Shown here one piece after another: positions 1-8,099 of a DNA stretch of 64,000 nucleotides (positions are counted from its first letter, which is position 1; the number at the start of each line of letters is the position of its first letter). This DNA comes from Sedimentibacter sp. zth1 (GTDB lineage Bacteria > Bacillota > Clostridia > Tissierellales > Sedimentibacteraceae): contig NZ_CP071445.1 in NCBI RefSeq assembly GCF_017352195.1, positions 62,001-126,000 on the forward strand, in the 5' to 3' direction. The notes under the pieces are model-generated. The model saw nothing but the letters and a program-made list of their open reading frames with translations. It did not search any database and had not been told where the DNA came from. Both the position numbers and the translations under genes were made by a program.

Positions 1-2
1 TA

Positions 3-1205
3 AAGACAGCATTTAAGGCTCGTATGAAAGATGGTAAATATATAGCTAATTTTGCTCCTTATGGCTATACTAAGGCAGAAGATAATAAAAACAGACTTGT
101 TCCTGATCCAATAGCCTCAGTTGTTGTTAAAGATATCTTTGCCATGGCTAAAAAAGGACTAAGACCTATAGATATAGTTAGAGAACTTGAAAGCAACAAT
201 ATTATGTCTCCTGCAGTTTATAAATGTACAATAAATTCTAAATTGAATGTAGATACATACACAAAGCATAAGCAATGGACATCAGCAACGATAACCAAAA
301 TCCTTAAAAATATTGTATATTTAGGACATACAGCTCAGGGTAAATCAAGCAAAATAAATTTTAAGAGCAAAGTTACAGTTCAAACTCCAAAGGCTGAATG
401 GATTATAGTTGAAAATACACATGAACCTTTAGTTGACCAAGATACTTTTGATAAAGTCGCACAGTACAGAGTTACAAGGACAAATAAAAGGACAAGGAAC
501 TTTAAAAACATATTCTCAGGTATAGCAAGATGCGCTGATTGTGGAAGAGCAATGTCATCCACTGGTACAAGAAAAAAAGGTGCAGTGGCTAATTTAGTTT
601 GCGGTGGATATAAATTATATGGTACTAAAGCATGTACAAATCATTTTATTGATTATGATACTTTGTACAATATTGTTTTAAGTGAATTAAAAAAACAAAT
701 AAATTTGTCTTCAAGTGAAAAAAATGATATAGTAAAAATAATATCTAAAGAATTTGAAGTTAATTCATCTGATAATAATGAAACTGTTAATTCTCAGAGA
801 CATCTGCAAAAACTTAATAATCGAATGACTGAACTTGACCATATAATTAAACGAATATATGAAGATAACATTATCGGCAAAATTAGTGATGAAAGATTTT
901 CAAAACTGCTTAAAGATTATGAGAACGAGCAAAAGAGTATTAAATCAATGATAGACAGATTTAATGTTTCTAATGAGAGAGTTAAGGAAGAAAGAAAAGC
1001 TTATATTAACTTTTTTAAGCTTGTTGAAGAAGTTGCTAATGTTGACAAACTAACTCCTGATTTGCTATATAAGTTAATTGAAAAAATTGAAATCGGACAG
1101 GGAGTATATGTGAAAACAGAGCAGGGCAAGATTAAGCAGCAAACCGTAATAATTTATTATAGATTCATTGGAAACATAGAAGAAAATAGGTATAGCATAT
1201 ATTAA
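3..1205 (+). CDS. Large serine recombinase, C-terminal part (cut by window edge)
   Basis: The reading frame is open from base 3, so the first visible ATG (24) is internal and the catalytic resolvase domain lies outside the window. The visible part opens with the recombinase-domain signature (RMKDGKYIANFAPYGY), followed by the zinc ribbon (CADCGRAMSS ... VCGGY ... ACTNH, about residues 175-215). A charged, probably coiled-coil segment follows (about 250-330). This layout is that of large serine integrases and transposases of integrative elements and prophages. The gene converges on feoB, and its stop lies within the tail of the interrupted feoB frame, so it is the last gene of an element whose right end is at about 1206-1250. 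The element type cannot be told from this fragment. Confidence 0.9.
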   Translation, partial: KTAFKARMKDGKYIANFAPYGYTKAEDNKNRLVPDPIASVVVKDIFAMAKKGLRPIDIVRELESNNIMSPAVYKCTINSKLNVDTYTKHKQWTSATITKILKNIVYLGHTAQGKSSKINFKSKVTVQTPKAEWIIVENTHEPLVDQDTFDKVAQYRVTRTNKRTRNFKNIFSGIARCADCGRAMSSTGTRKKGAVANLVCGGYKLYGTKACTNHFIDYDTLYNIVLSELKKQINLSSSEKNDIVKIISKEFEVNSSDNNETVNSQRHLQKLNNRMTELDHIIKRIYEDNIIGKISDERFSKLLKDYENEQKSIKSMIDRFNVSNERVKEERKAYINFFKLVEEVANVDKLTPDLLYKLIEKIEIGQGVYVKTEQGKIKQQTVIIYYRFIGNIEENRYSIY

Positions 1206-2466
1206 CCATGCACATGCATAGGCATTGTTTCCCATGTGCACATGCTTTTTTAAATTGATGGTCAAGGTTAAATGCAACTCTAGGTAGATACCCTAAATCC
1301 TCAAGTAAAGTAAACAATGGGAAAAATATAGCCATAGGTGGAAGCATAACAGCTATAACCCATGCTAGTGTTCTATATAAACCTAAAATAAAAATTCCAT
1401 GTATAAATTCTGGTACATTTAGCCTTATACACAAATTTGTTAAGATGTTTTCAAATCCAAATAATAAATTACTTAATAATTGCGAAGGATAGTTAGCACC
1501 TTGAATTGTTATCCAAAGAACTATGCCAAGTAAACATAACATTATTGGAATTCCATAAACTTTTGACGTTAGGATATCATCAATTTTTTTATCTCTATAA
1601 AGTTTTTTCTTATCTTCAGTAACACATTTATCCTTCATTAATTTTGCATTTACATAGTTATCCTTTGAAATTTCTTCTCGAATAGATGATTTATTAATAC
1701 CAATATCAATAACTTCAGAAATTTCACTTAATATTACGTCTATATTATCTATATTATTAAAGAAAGTATTATCTCCATCAAGAATTCTTAATGCAATATA
1801 TCTTGGATTTGATAAATTGTATTTTTCTAATATAGGTATAATTATTTCAACGTTTTTTTCTATAATATCATTGTATTTTACAGTATGTGGTTTGATAACC
1901 TTTTTATTTACTGTAACATCTTCAATGCATCTTTTTAAATCTTTCATACCTGTTCCATTCCTTGCTGCTGTTAAGATAACAGGAATTCCAAGTTCGTTTT
2001 CCAAGCGTTCTTTATCGATTTGTATATTTTTCTTCTTAGCTTCATCTATGAGATTTAAGCATAAAATTACATTTGAGGTTATTTCCATAATCTGAAAAAC
2101 TAAATTCAAATTTCTTTCTATACAAGTAGCATCTGCCACAACTATTACGGCGTTATGATTTCCATAACAAATAAATTCTTTAGCAACTGCTTCATCTTGT
2201 GAAGATGTAAACAAGGAATATGCGCCAGGTAAGTCAACTAAAATATAATCATTACCGTTATAATTAAATCCCCCTCTTGCATTAGAAACTGTTTTGCCAG
2301 GCCAGTTTCCAGTGTGTTGTTTCAATCCTGTTAGGTAGTTAAATACAGTACTTTTTCCCGTGTTTGGATTTCCTGCTAATGCTATTACAAATTCATTGTT
2401 ATCATTTTTTATATAAAAAATATCCTCTGGCGCAATTTTGCCAGTAGATTGTGAAGTTAAGCCCAT
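1165..2466 (-). pseudogene. feoB: Ferrous iron transporter FeoB, 5' part, interrupted by the element
   Basis: FeoB imports Fe(II) across the cytoplasmic membrane using an N-terminal G-protein domain and a C-terminal membrane core. Here the G domain is intact: Walker A GNPNTGKS near residue 32, DLPGAYSL switch II, NLID G4. The first membrane segments and the start of the Gate region (LEDLGYLPRVAFNLD) also remain. Sequence after HGKQ (about residue 415) is foreign and the frame stops at 1165, giving 433 codons instead of the usual 600-700. The missing half of the membrane domain should lie beyond the left side of the element, outside the window. The start is an ATG at 2466 preceded by AGGGGG. 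It is 22 bp downstream of feoA, probably as one transcript. As it stands it cannot form a full transporter; excision could restore it. Confidence 0.88.
1206..1250. other. Candidate attachment site (element/feoB junction)
   Basis: An imperfect dyad, TGCACATG (1209-1216) and CATGTGCA (1033-1040 of the second thousand, i.e. 1233-1240), surrounds the point where feoB homology fades out just after the recombinase stop codon. Serine integrase att sites are short imperfect dyads around a central dinucleotide crossover, and they commonly lie next to the integrase gene. On the feoB strand the conserved Gly-Lys-Gln is still present, and the following residues (CLCMCM) only partly match the family's LTMCMG motif, so the crossover should lie close to this stretch. 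The exact core cannot be fixed without the other junction. Confidence 0.5.
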
Positions 2467-2488
2467 AATTTTCCCCCTTATTAGCTAA

Positions 2489-2710
2489 TTAATTACAATA
2501 AATATATTTAGTTTCTTCATTTCTAAGTGCTATCATTGCACCCCTTATTCTATATACAGTTAGATTGTTTTTAGGTCCTTTTCTTAACACTTCTATATTA
2601 GCACCTTCAGTCATACCAAGTGCTAAAAGTCTTTCTTTAAGAGAACTATTAGTATTGTTTTTAACAATTCTAATTATATCGCCTGGTATGGCTTCACATA
2701 AATTTTTCAT
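2489..2710 (-). CDS. feoA: Ferrous iron transport accessory protein FeoA
   Basis: A 73-residue SH3-like FeoA domain protein. It shows the family pattern: an early GDIIRIVKN strand, the LKERLLALGMTEGANIEVLRKGP core and a final MIALRNEETKYIYC strand. FeoA is a small cytosolic partner needed for FeoB activity. It is the first gene of a feoA-feoB operon and has a good ribosome binding site (AGGAGA, 7 bases from the ATG). It is divergent from the DtxR-type regulator gene, with a palindromic operator candidate in the shared 142-bp region, so iron repression is likely. Confidence 0.92.
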   Translation of the reverse strand: MKNLCEAIPGDIIRIVKNNTNSSLKERLLALGMTEGANIEVLRKGPKNNLTVYRIRGAMIALRNEETKYIYCN

Positions 2711-2741
2711 AATATCTCCTATTAATATAATTATTTATTTA

Positions 2742-2755
2742 TTAGCCTAAGCTAA
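2742..2755. promoter_or_regulatory. Candidate DtxR-type operator
   Basis: The sequence TTAGC-CTAA-GCTAA is a perfect 5-bp dyad with a 4-bp spacer. It resembles the TTAGGnnAGnCTAA-type boxes bound by iron- or manganese-responsive DtxR/IdeR/MntR proteins. It lies 32 bases upstream of the feoA start and just downstream of a possible minus-strand -10 (TATTAT, 2764-2759), where binding would block transcription. The adjacent divergent gene encodes a DtxR-family regulator. The match is by eye. Confidence 0.55.
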
Positions 2756-2852
2756 AACATAATATAGTTTATGAAATAAAAATTGTTTTGACACTAATAC
2801 ATAAACTTTTTAAGCATAAAATATATTACTGCTATAAAAAAGAGGTAAATTT

Positions 2853-3272
2853 ATGAATAATAATTTTTATACATTTAGTGAGTACTTAAAAAATGACAAT
2901 AAAGTTTTAACTCCATCTATGGAAGACTATGTAGAAATGATTTATAGAATGAGTATTGAAAATCAGAATAATGGTATTAGAGTTAGTGATTTATCTAGTG
3001 CTTTAAATGTTAAACCACCTTCTACTACTAAAATGATAAAAAGACTTTATGAGTTAGACATATGTAAATATAAGAAGCATGAAGCAATTGTTCTTACAAA
3101 AAACGGAGTGAATTTGGGGGAGTATTTATTGGATAGACATAACATAGTAAATTTTTTTTTGGAAAAACTTGGAGTGGAAAAAACTCTATTCGAGCAAACA
3201 GAAAAAATAGAGCATGTAATCAATTCAGAAACATTAGAGTGCATTAAAATGTATTTACAAAATAATATATAA
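2853..3272 (+). CDS. DtxR/MntR-family metal-dependent transcriptional regulator
   Basis: A 139-residue protein with an N-terminal winged helix (about 18-75: MEDYVEMIYRM, IRVSDLSSALNVKPPSTTKMIKRL) and the family's metal-binding and dimerisation helices (about 90-139: LLDRHNIVNFFLEKLGV, TEKIEHVINSETLECI). It lacks the C-terminal SH3-like domain of DtxR/IdeR, so it has the short MntR-like form. These proteins bind DNA when loaded with Fe(II) or Mn(II) and repress metal uptake genes. Its position divergent from feoAB points to iron control of those genes; the metal is inferred from context only. The start has AAGAGG 8 bases upstream. Confidence 0.88.
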   Translation: MNNNFYTFSEYLKNDNKVLTPSMEDYVEMIYRMSIENQNNGIRVSDLSSALNVKPPSTTKMIKRLYELDICKYKKHEAIVLTKNGVNLGEYLLDRHNIVNFFLEKLGVEKTLFEQTEKIEHVINSETLECIKMYLQNNI

Positions 3273-3331
3273 AATACTATGCTGCAAATTTTAATAATGA
3301 ATGTAAATATGTATTTATTGTAAAAATAAAA

Positions 3332-3375
3332 AACACAAAATAAAAAGAAATCAAAAGTTTCTTTTATTTTGTGTT
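3332..3375. terminator. Bidirectional rho-independent terminator
   Basis: A long inverted repeat (AACACAAAATAAAA ... TTTTATTTTGTGTT) has A-rich and T-rich flanks, so it can act on both strands. It lies between the converging DtxR-type gene and CDF gene and overlaps the last codons of the CDF gene. Confidence 0.8.
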
Positions 3376-4536
3376 GTAATTTTTATCAATTGTTATAACT
3401 GGATAATAGTTAATATTAATTTTTTTTATTTCTTGTGATATACTACACGTTAATTCGTCGGGAGTTTTATCGCATTCATTTGGTATAACTATATCAAAAA
3501 GTACATTTGTATGTGTATGACCTTTTACCAATCTAAAGTCATGCATTGAGTAGTTACAACCTAAATTACTCACTATGTTATTAACAATTTCTTTTAATTT
3601 GTTTGTTTCTTTATCGTTAGTTACAATAGGGTCAAGATGTATTACAAGATTAATATCTAGATCTTTGTGTATATCTCTTTCAATATTATCAATCATGTCA
3701 TGACTTATTAGGATGTCCTCACTTGCAGAAACTTCAACATGTACTGTGGCAAAGTATTTGTTTGGACCATAGCTATGAACAACTAAATCATGCAAATTAA
3801 GAACGCCTTCGTAGCATAATATTTTATCAACAATATTATCGATTAGTTCTCTGTCTGGGGGTTCACCTAAAAGTGGATTTAAAATATCCCTTAAAATATC
3901 AATACCAGAAAAAATAATTATAACTGCAACAAGCATACCAACATATCCGTCTATTTTCAAACCTGTTAGCTTAGTGATAATAACTGAAATTAGAACTGCG
4001 GATGTAGATAAAACATCATTTAGGCTGTCCTTTGCTGTGGCCTTAATTGTAGTAGAATTTATTTTGTTACCCAAATTATTGTTTACATAGCATAAAAATA
4101 GCTTGATAATTATAGATAAAACTAAAATGATAAGCAGTATTACACTAAAACTACTTTCTTCTGGATGAAGTATTTTATCAAATGATGTTTTTATTAGTTC
4201 AATACCCAAAAATAATATAATAAATGTTACTATTAAACCTGAAATGTACTCTATTCTTGCATGACCAAATGGATGATCTTTATCAGCGGGCTTATTTGAA
4301 AGTTTAAAACCTACAAGTGTAATAACTGATGAGCTGGCATCAGAAAGGTTATTAATACCATCGGCAGTTATAGAAATATTATTAAATAGAAAACCAACAA
4401 TAATTTTACTTGTGCATAGTAATACATTGCAAATTATACCTAAAATACTGCTAAACCTTCCATATCTTTCACGAACATTTGCATTCTTAACATCATTATA
4501 ATTTTTAACAAATAGTTTAAGTAATGTATTAATCAT
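3364..4536 (-). CDS. Cation diffusion facilitator (CDF) family metal efflux transporter
   Basis: A 390-residue inner-membrane protein with about six predicted membrane segments in residues 25-215. It carries the CDF metal-site motifs: DGINNLSDASSS on TM2 and HPFGHARIEY after it, and a second site DSLNDVLSTS on TM5. A cytoplasmic MMT1-like domain (about 220-300) and a further C-terminal stretch follow. CDF proteins export Zn(II), Fe(II), Mn(II) or similar ions by proton antiport. Next to an iron-uptake locus and a DtxR regulator, Fe or Mn efflux is plausible, but the metal cannot be read from sequence with certainty. The C-terminal extension beyond the usual roughly 300 residues is typical of the longer clostridial members. 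Confidence 0.9.
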   Translation of the reverse strand: MINTLLKLFVKNYNDVKNANVRERYGRFSSILGIICNVLLCTSKIIVGFLFNNISITADGINNLSDASSSVITLVGFKLSNKPADKDHPFGHARIEYISGLIVTFIILFLGIELIKTSFDKILHPEESSFSVILLIILVLSIIIKLFLCYVNNNLGNKINSTTIKATAKDSLNDVLSTSAVLISVIITKLTGLKIDGYVGMLVAVIIIFSGIDILRDILNPLLGEPPDRELIDNIVDKILCYEGVLNLHDLVVHSYGPNKYFATVHVEVSASEDILISHDMIDNIERDIHKDLDINLVIHLDPIVTNDKETNKLKEIVNNIVSNLGCNYSMHDFRLVKGHTHTNVLFDIVIPNECDKTPDELTCSISQEIKKININYYPVITIDKNYNTK

Positions 4537-4569
4537 ATTAGACCTTCCATTAAAAATAAATTTTATATA

Positions 4570-4597
4570 AGTATATCACATTTAACAAAAATTTCAA
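4570..4597 (-). promoter_or_regulatory. Possible sigma-A promoter of the CDF gene
   Basis: On the minus strand TTGAAA (4597-4592) is followed after 16 bp by TATACT (4575-4570), 34 bp upstream of the start codon. This is a fair but not exceptional match in AT-rich DNA. Confidence 0.4.
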
Positions 4598-4658
4598 TAT
4601 TGTCCTTATTAATAGTATTTAAATTTTTATAATATGTAAATATTTACAATGCAAAATA

Positions 4659-4687
4659 TTGACAAATTATTTATTAAAATGTATAAT
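4659..4687 (+). promoter_or_regulatory. Sigma-A promoter of the diguanylate cyclase gene
   Basis: Consensus TTGACA (4659-4664), a 17-bp spacer and consensus TATAAT (4682-4687). It lies 29 bp upstream of the ATG at 4716, with AAGGGGA as ribosome binding site between them. Confidence 0.8.
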
Positions 4688-4715
4688 TTATTATAATATG
4701 TAAGGGGATCATAGT

Positions 4716-6848
4716 ATGAATTATTTATTACAATATAAAAACGAGTTGGAAAAATTACTTGATAATGAAGACAATGTAAGTTTTTTTTGTGAAAAATTAA
4801 AAAATCAATACACAGTTGGTATAGATGAATATACACATTTTGTAGATTTTATAATTAAATTTACAGAAGATAATGATCTTATGGTGGCATCTGCGTGGTT
4901 AAAAAATTACAAATGTTGGTGCTATTACAACAATAATGAATATGAAAAAGCAATAGGACTGGCTTTGAAATCATATGGTATACTTGAAAGTTTTGATTGT
5001 AAAAAAGGTATGGCCTGTATATGCAATTCTTTAATGGCTTTTTATTCTCAAATAGGTAAAGTTGAATTGGCAAATGACTGGGGAATCAAAGGGGTATTAA
5101 TGGCAGAAGAATTAGAAGATGATGAGCTTATTTTAGCCATGCTGTTAAATATTTGTGTTGGATATATTGAACTTGAAAAGTATAGAAAGTCTAGAGAAAC
5201 ACTGGAATTTTTAGAAAATAAAAATTTTGAAATGAATAATGATAGAAAAATTACTTATTTACAATGTTTAGCAGAGGTTGAAATTAATATAGGTGATGTT
5301 AATTATGCGTTAAATATTTTAAATAAAATATATAAAATAGCTGATTTAGTCAATGCTGATTATTATATTGGTGAAACTATTAAGCTTGAAGCTATGGCAT
5401 ATTGTAGACTTGATCAGTATGATAAAGCTGATGAATTGTTTCAGAAGGCATATGAAATTAATAAAGATTTATCTAATACATTTTTAGTGTGTATAACTTT
5501 ATTTAAGTGGGCAGAAATGTATTTAAAAAGAGGTAGTACAGATAAATCATTAGAAAAACTAAATGGTATGTTATCTACAGCTGAAAAACACAATTATATA
5601 ACATTATTACAAAAGGCTTATAATTTATTATATAAAGTATTCAAAAATAGGAACAATTCAAGCAAAGCATTAATGTATTTGGAAAAGTATATAAATGTTA
5701 ATGAACAGATAAATGAGGTACATTACAGTAAGTGGAATACAAGATTAAATATAGGGCATATGGAAAGAGAGGCAAAACTATATAAAATATTATATGATAA
5801 AACAGAGTTGCTTTCTTCAATAGGAAGAGATATTTTATCAAATTTGGATGAATCTATAATATTAAATATGATTACTAAAGAAATTTCAAAACTGATGATA
5901 GCAGATGTGTTTAGTATTGGGTTATATAATGAAGAAAATAGTGAGATAGTTTATAAATATATTGGTGAAAATTCAAAAGTTGCGGTTAAAGGACCTATTA
6001 AGATGGAAAAAGGAATTTCTTTGGCAGATTATTGTATTCGGTATGGAAAAGATATAGTTATAAAGGATTTTGAAAAAGAACATGTTGAATTTAATATTAA
6101 TTCTTTAGAAGAATATTATGATGATGATATAAAATACCATTCATTAATGTTTACTCCAATGTTTGTAAAAGAAAAAATCATTGGTCTTATAACAGTACAA
6201 GCTGCAGAAGTGAATTCATATGATAAAAGTGATTTAAGCACGTTGAAGATACTTAGTAATTATGTAGCGACAGCTCTATTTAATGCAAATATGTACAAGG
6301 ATATGGAGAATAAAGCTATATATGACAATTTAACTGGTATTTCTAATAGGCGAGAAATACTTAAGATAGGTGAAAATTCATTAAATAAATTTTTATTGAA
6401 CGGAGAAAATTTAACTATTGCTATGATAGATATTGACAAGTTCAAAAAACTAAATGATAATTATGGACATGTAGCAGGTGATAAGGTTCTTTGTAATGTA
6501 GCTGATAATATTAGTAAAAGTATTAGAAAGACTGATTATATTGGAAGATATGGTGGAGATGAATTTTTATTGATATGTACCAATACAAAATTAGAACAAG
6601 CATTTTCTATTACCGAAAGAATTAGAAAGGTTATTTATAATGATAAATTAGAGTTTAACAATAAAGCTACAAAGGTGAGTGTTAGCATAGGTTTGTATGA
6701 ATTTGAAGCTGGTGATAATGAATTCATGTTAGGAGTACATAAAGCAGATGTTTCATTATACGAAGCAAAAAAAATATACGGCAATAAAGTTAGACAAAAT
6801 AATAAGAAATTTAACAATATAGTTAAATTGATGAAAAGAGCAGATTAG
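4716..6848 (+). CDS. TPR-GAF-GGDEF diguanylate cyclase
   Basis: A 710-residue soluble signalling protein. Residues about 60-345 are a helical solenoid of TPR-like repeats (e.g. MAYCRLDQYDKADELFQKAYEI). About 360-525 is a GAF domain and 540-700 a GGDEF domain. The catalytic loop is intact (GRYGGDEFLL, near residue 613). An RxxD inhibitory site (RKTD) lies five residues before it, so the enzyme should make cyclic di-GMP with product feedback. No membrane segment or signal peptide is seen, so input is probably a cytosolic ligand or protein partner acting through the TPR and GAF parts. It is monocistronic with its own consensus promoter and a downstream terminator. The ligand is unknown. Confidence 0.92.
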   Translation: MNYLLQYKNELEKLLDNEDNVSFFCEKLKNQYTVGIDEYTHFVDFIIKFTEDNDLMVASAWLKNYKCWCYYNNNEYEKAIGLALKSYGILESFDCKKGMACICNSLMAFYSQIGKVELANDWGIKGVLMAEELEDDELILAMLLNICVGYIELEKYRKSRETLEFLENKNFEMNNDRKITYLQCLAEVEINIGDVNYALNILNKIYKIADLVNADYYIGETIKLEAMAYCRLDQYDKADELFQKAYEINKDLSNTFLVCITLFKWAEMYLKRGSTDKSLEKLNGMLSTAEKHNYITLLQKAYNLLYKVFKNRNNSSKALMYLEKYINVNEQINEVHYSKWNTRLNIGHMEREAKLYKILYDKTELLSSIGRDILSNLDESIILNMITKEISKLMIADVFSIGLYNEENSEIVYKYIGENSKVAVKGPIKMEKGISLADYCIRYGKDIVIKDFEKEHVEFNINSLEEYYDDDIKYHSLMFTPMFVKEKIIGLITVQAAEVNSYDKSDLSTLKILSNYVATALFNANMYKDMENKAIYDNLTGISNRREILKIGENSLNKFLLNGENLTIAMIDIDKFKKLNDNYGHVAGDKVLCNVADNISKSIRKTDYIGRYGGDEFLLICTNTKLEQAFSITERIRKVIYNDKLEFNNKATKVSVSIGLYEFEAGDNEFMLGVHKADVSLYEAKKIYGNKVRQNNKKFNNIVKLMKRAD

Positions 6849-6941
6849 AGAAATATTAATTCCATAGAATGTATAAGGTGTGGTGAATTTAAAAAAATTT
6901 GCCCGACAAATGCTATTTATAGTGGATTTAAATCAAAATAA
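6849..6941 (+). pseudogene. Relic of a 4Fe-4S ferredoxin (last cluster motif only)
   Basis: Directly after the cyclase stop and in the same frame, the bases translate to a tail with the pattern CIRCGEFKKICPTNAI and end at a TAA (6939-6941). This is the CxxCxxCxxxCP motif of bacterial-type ferredoxins with the third cysteine replaced by Phe (TTT, one base from TGT). There is no start codon or ribosome binding site of its own, and the first half of a ferredoxin is missing. It looks like a decayed 3' end left by a deletion or rearrangement. A chance match is possible but unlikely given the CP-T-NAI context. Confidence 0.55.
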
Positions 6942-6951
6942 AGTTAATCAA

Positions 6952-6988
6952 AACACCTAAGCTATGGTACATCAGCTTAGGTGTTTTT
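6952..6988 (+). terminator. Rho-independent terminator
   Basis: A perfect 12-bp stem (AACACCTAAGCT / AGCTTAGGTGTT) with a 10-base loop, followed by a T run. It ends the cyclase transcript. Confidence 0.9.
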
Positions 6989-7012
6989 AATCTAATTCTA
7001 ATGATACTCTTA

Positions 7013-7047
7013 TTGACATATAATATTATACGTCATATAATATTATA
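7013..7047 (+). promoter_or_regulatory. Promoter with repeated operator-like box (PadR operon)
   Basis: TTGACA (7013-7018), a 17-bp spacer and TATAAT (7036-7041) form a consensus sigma-A promoter. Superimposed on it is a 14-bp AT-rich box, CATATAATATTATA, present twice (7017-7030 and 7034-7047) with a 17-bp period. Each copy contains a near-palindrome. The arrangement suits a repressor that covers the spacer and the -10, and the first gene downstream encodes a PadR repressor, so autoregulation is likely. Confidence 0.65.
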
Positions 7048-7089
7048 TACAAATATTTTTATTATGAAAAGTAAAGAAAGGATGTTTAT

Positions 7090-7401
7090 ATGACATTTCA
7101 ATTAGGTTCTGTTTTGTTGGATGCTTGTGTATTAGCTGTATTATCAAAAGAAGATACTTATGGTTATAAACTAACACAAGAAGTTCAGTCAATTGTTAGT
7201 ATTTCGGAATCAACGCTATATCCAGTACTAAGAAGATTACAGAAAGATGAGTGCTTGGAAACATACGATATGCCTTTCCAAGGTAGGAATAGAAGATACT
7301 ATAAAATTACTACAAGGGGAAAAGATGTTCTTGAAGTATATCAGGAAGAATGGATAGAATATGTAAAAAAAATTAACAAGGTTTTAGGTGGAGGTAAATA
7401 A
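7090..7401 (+). CDS. PadR-family transcriptional regulator
   Basis: A 103-residue winged-helix protein of the short PadR subfamily: LDACVLAVLSKEDTYGYKL, then STLYPVLRRLQKDECLETY (recognition helix), then the wing GRNRRYYKITTRGKDVLEVY, and a C-terminal dimerisation helix. It is the first gene of an operon with a DUF1700 membrane protein and a DUF4097 protein. That triplet recurs in Firmicutes and is linked to envelope stress or resistance. The inducer is unknown. The ATG is preceded by AAAGGATG. Confidence 0.92.
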   Translation: MTFQLGSVLLDACVLAVLSKEDTYGYKLTQEVQSIVSISESTLYPVLRRLQKDECLETYDMPFQGRNRRYYKITTRGKDVLEVYQEEWIEYVKKINKVLGGGK

Positions 7402-7404
7402 ATT

Positions 7405-8085
7405 ATGGATAGGAAACAATTTATTGTTGGGTTAAGGGAACAATTAATGTGTTTACCACATGACGAGAGGGAAAAAGCAATAAGTTACTATGAAGAATAT
7501 TTTGATGATGCTGGAGTTGAAAATGAAGCAAGTGTATTAGCTGAACTGGGTGATGTTAGTAAAATTGCAAAAGAAATAATTGAAAATTCAACTACAACTT
7601 TAGAATCTGTATCGAAAAATAAATATTCTTCATCAAACAATTATTCACAGCATACTAAAAATATGGGAAGCAATAATAATTCTAATAACTCAAAAAATGG
7701 CCATAGTTATAATTATAGCTATAGTTATTCAAAAGATAAAAATAACAAAAGTGGAAATGGCAACTCGAATTTAAAACCTTTGTGGATAATATTGTGTATA
7801 ATAGGTTGCATAGTTGCTTTGCCAATAATATTGTCAATATTTGGTTTGGTCGTAGGACTAATAGGCACAATAATTGGATTGGTATTTTCATCAATTGGAT
7901 TGGCTATTTCTTTGATTGTAGGTATTGTAGCAGTACCGTTTACAGGTATAGCTGTTATAGGTAAAATACTATTTTCCTTAGGCAAAGGACTTGTAGGAGT
8001 AGTATTACTTATACTTATAATTATAGGTATTATAAAATTAGTTCAAGTTATTAGAAATTATTTCGAGAATAGAAATAGGGCTTAG
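7405..8085 (+). CDS. DUF1700 / HAAS-domain membrane protein
   Basis: 226 residues. The N-terminal 65 or so form the HAAS signalling domain (MDRKQFIVGLREQLMCLP, YYEEYFDDAG, LGDVSKIAKEII). A low-complexity Asn/Ser/Tyr/Lys linker (70-122) follows, then several hydrophobic segments (about 125-215) rich in Gly/Ile/Val. HAAS domains are typically encoded next to PadR regulators, and the domain is thought to interact with the PadR protein or pass on its signal. The start is 3 bases after the PadR stop with GGAGGT inside the PadR coding end, so translation is coupled. No enzymatic function is apparent. Confidence 0.85.
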   Translation: MDRKQFIVGLREQLMCLPHDEREKAISYYEEYFDDAGVENEASVLAELGDVSKIAKEIIENSTTTLESVSKNKYSSSNNYSQHTKNMGSNNNSNNSKNGHSYNYSYSYSKDKNNKSGNGNSNLKPLWIILCIIGCIVALPIILSIFGLVVGLIGTIIGLVFSSIGLAISLIVGIVAVPFTGIAVIGKILFSLGKGLVGVVLLILIIIGIIKLVQVIRNYFENRNRA

Positions 8086-8099
8086 CTGGAGGATTGGAA

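Noticed and set aside
1165-1265. Foreign tail of the feoB frame as a genuine protein end
   Set aside because: It overlaps the recombinase gene on the other strand, is Cys/Tyr-rich and matches no FeoB C-terminus; it is a by-product of the insertion.
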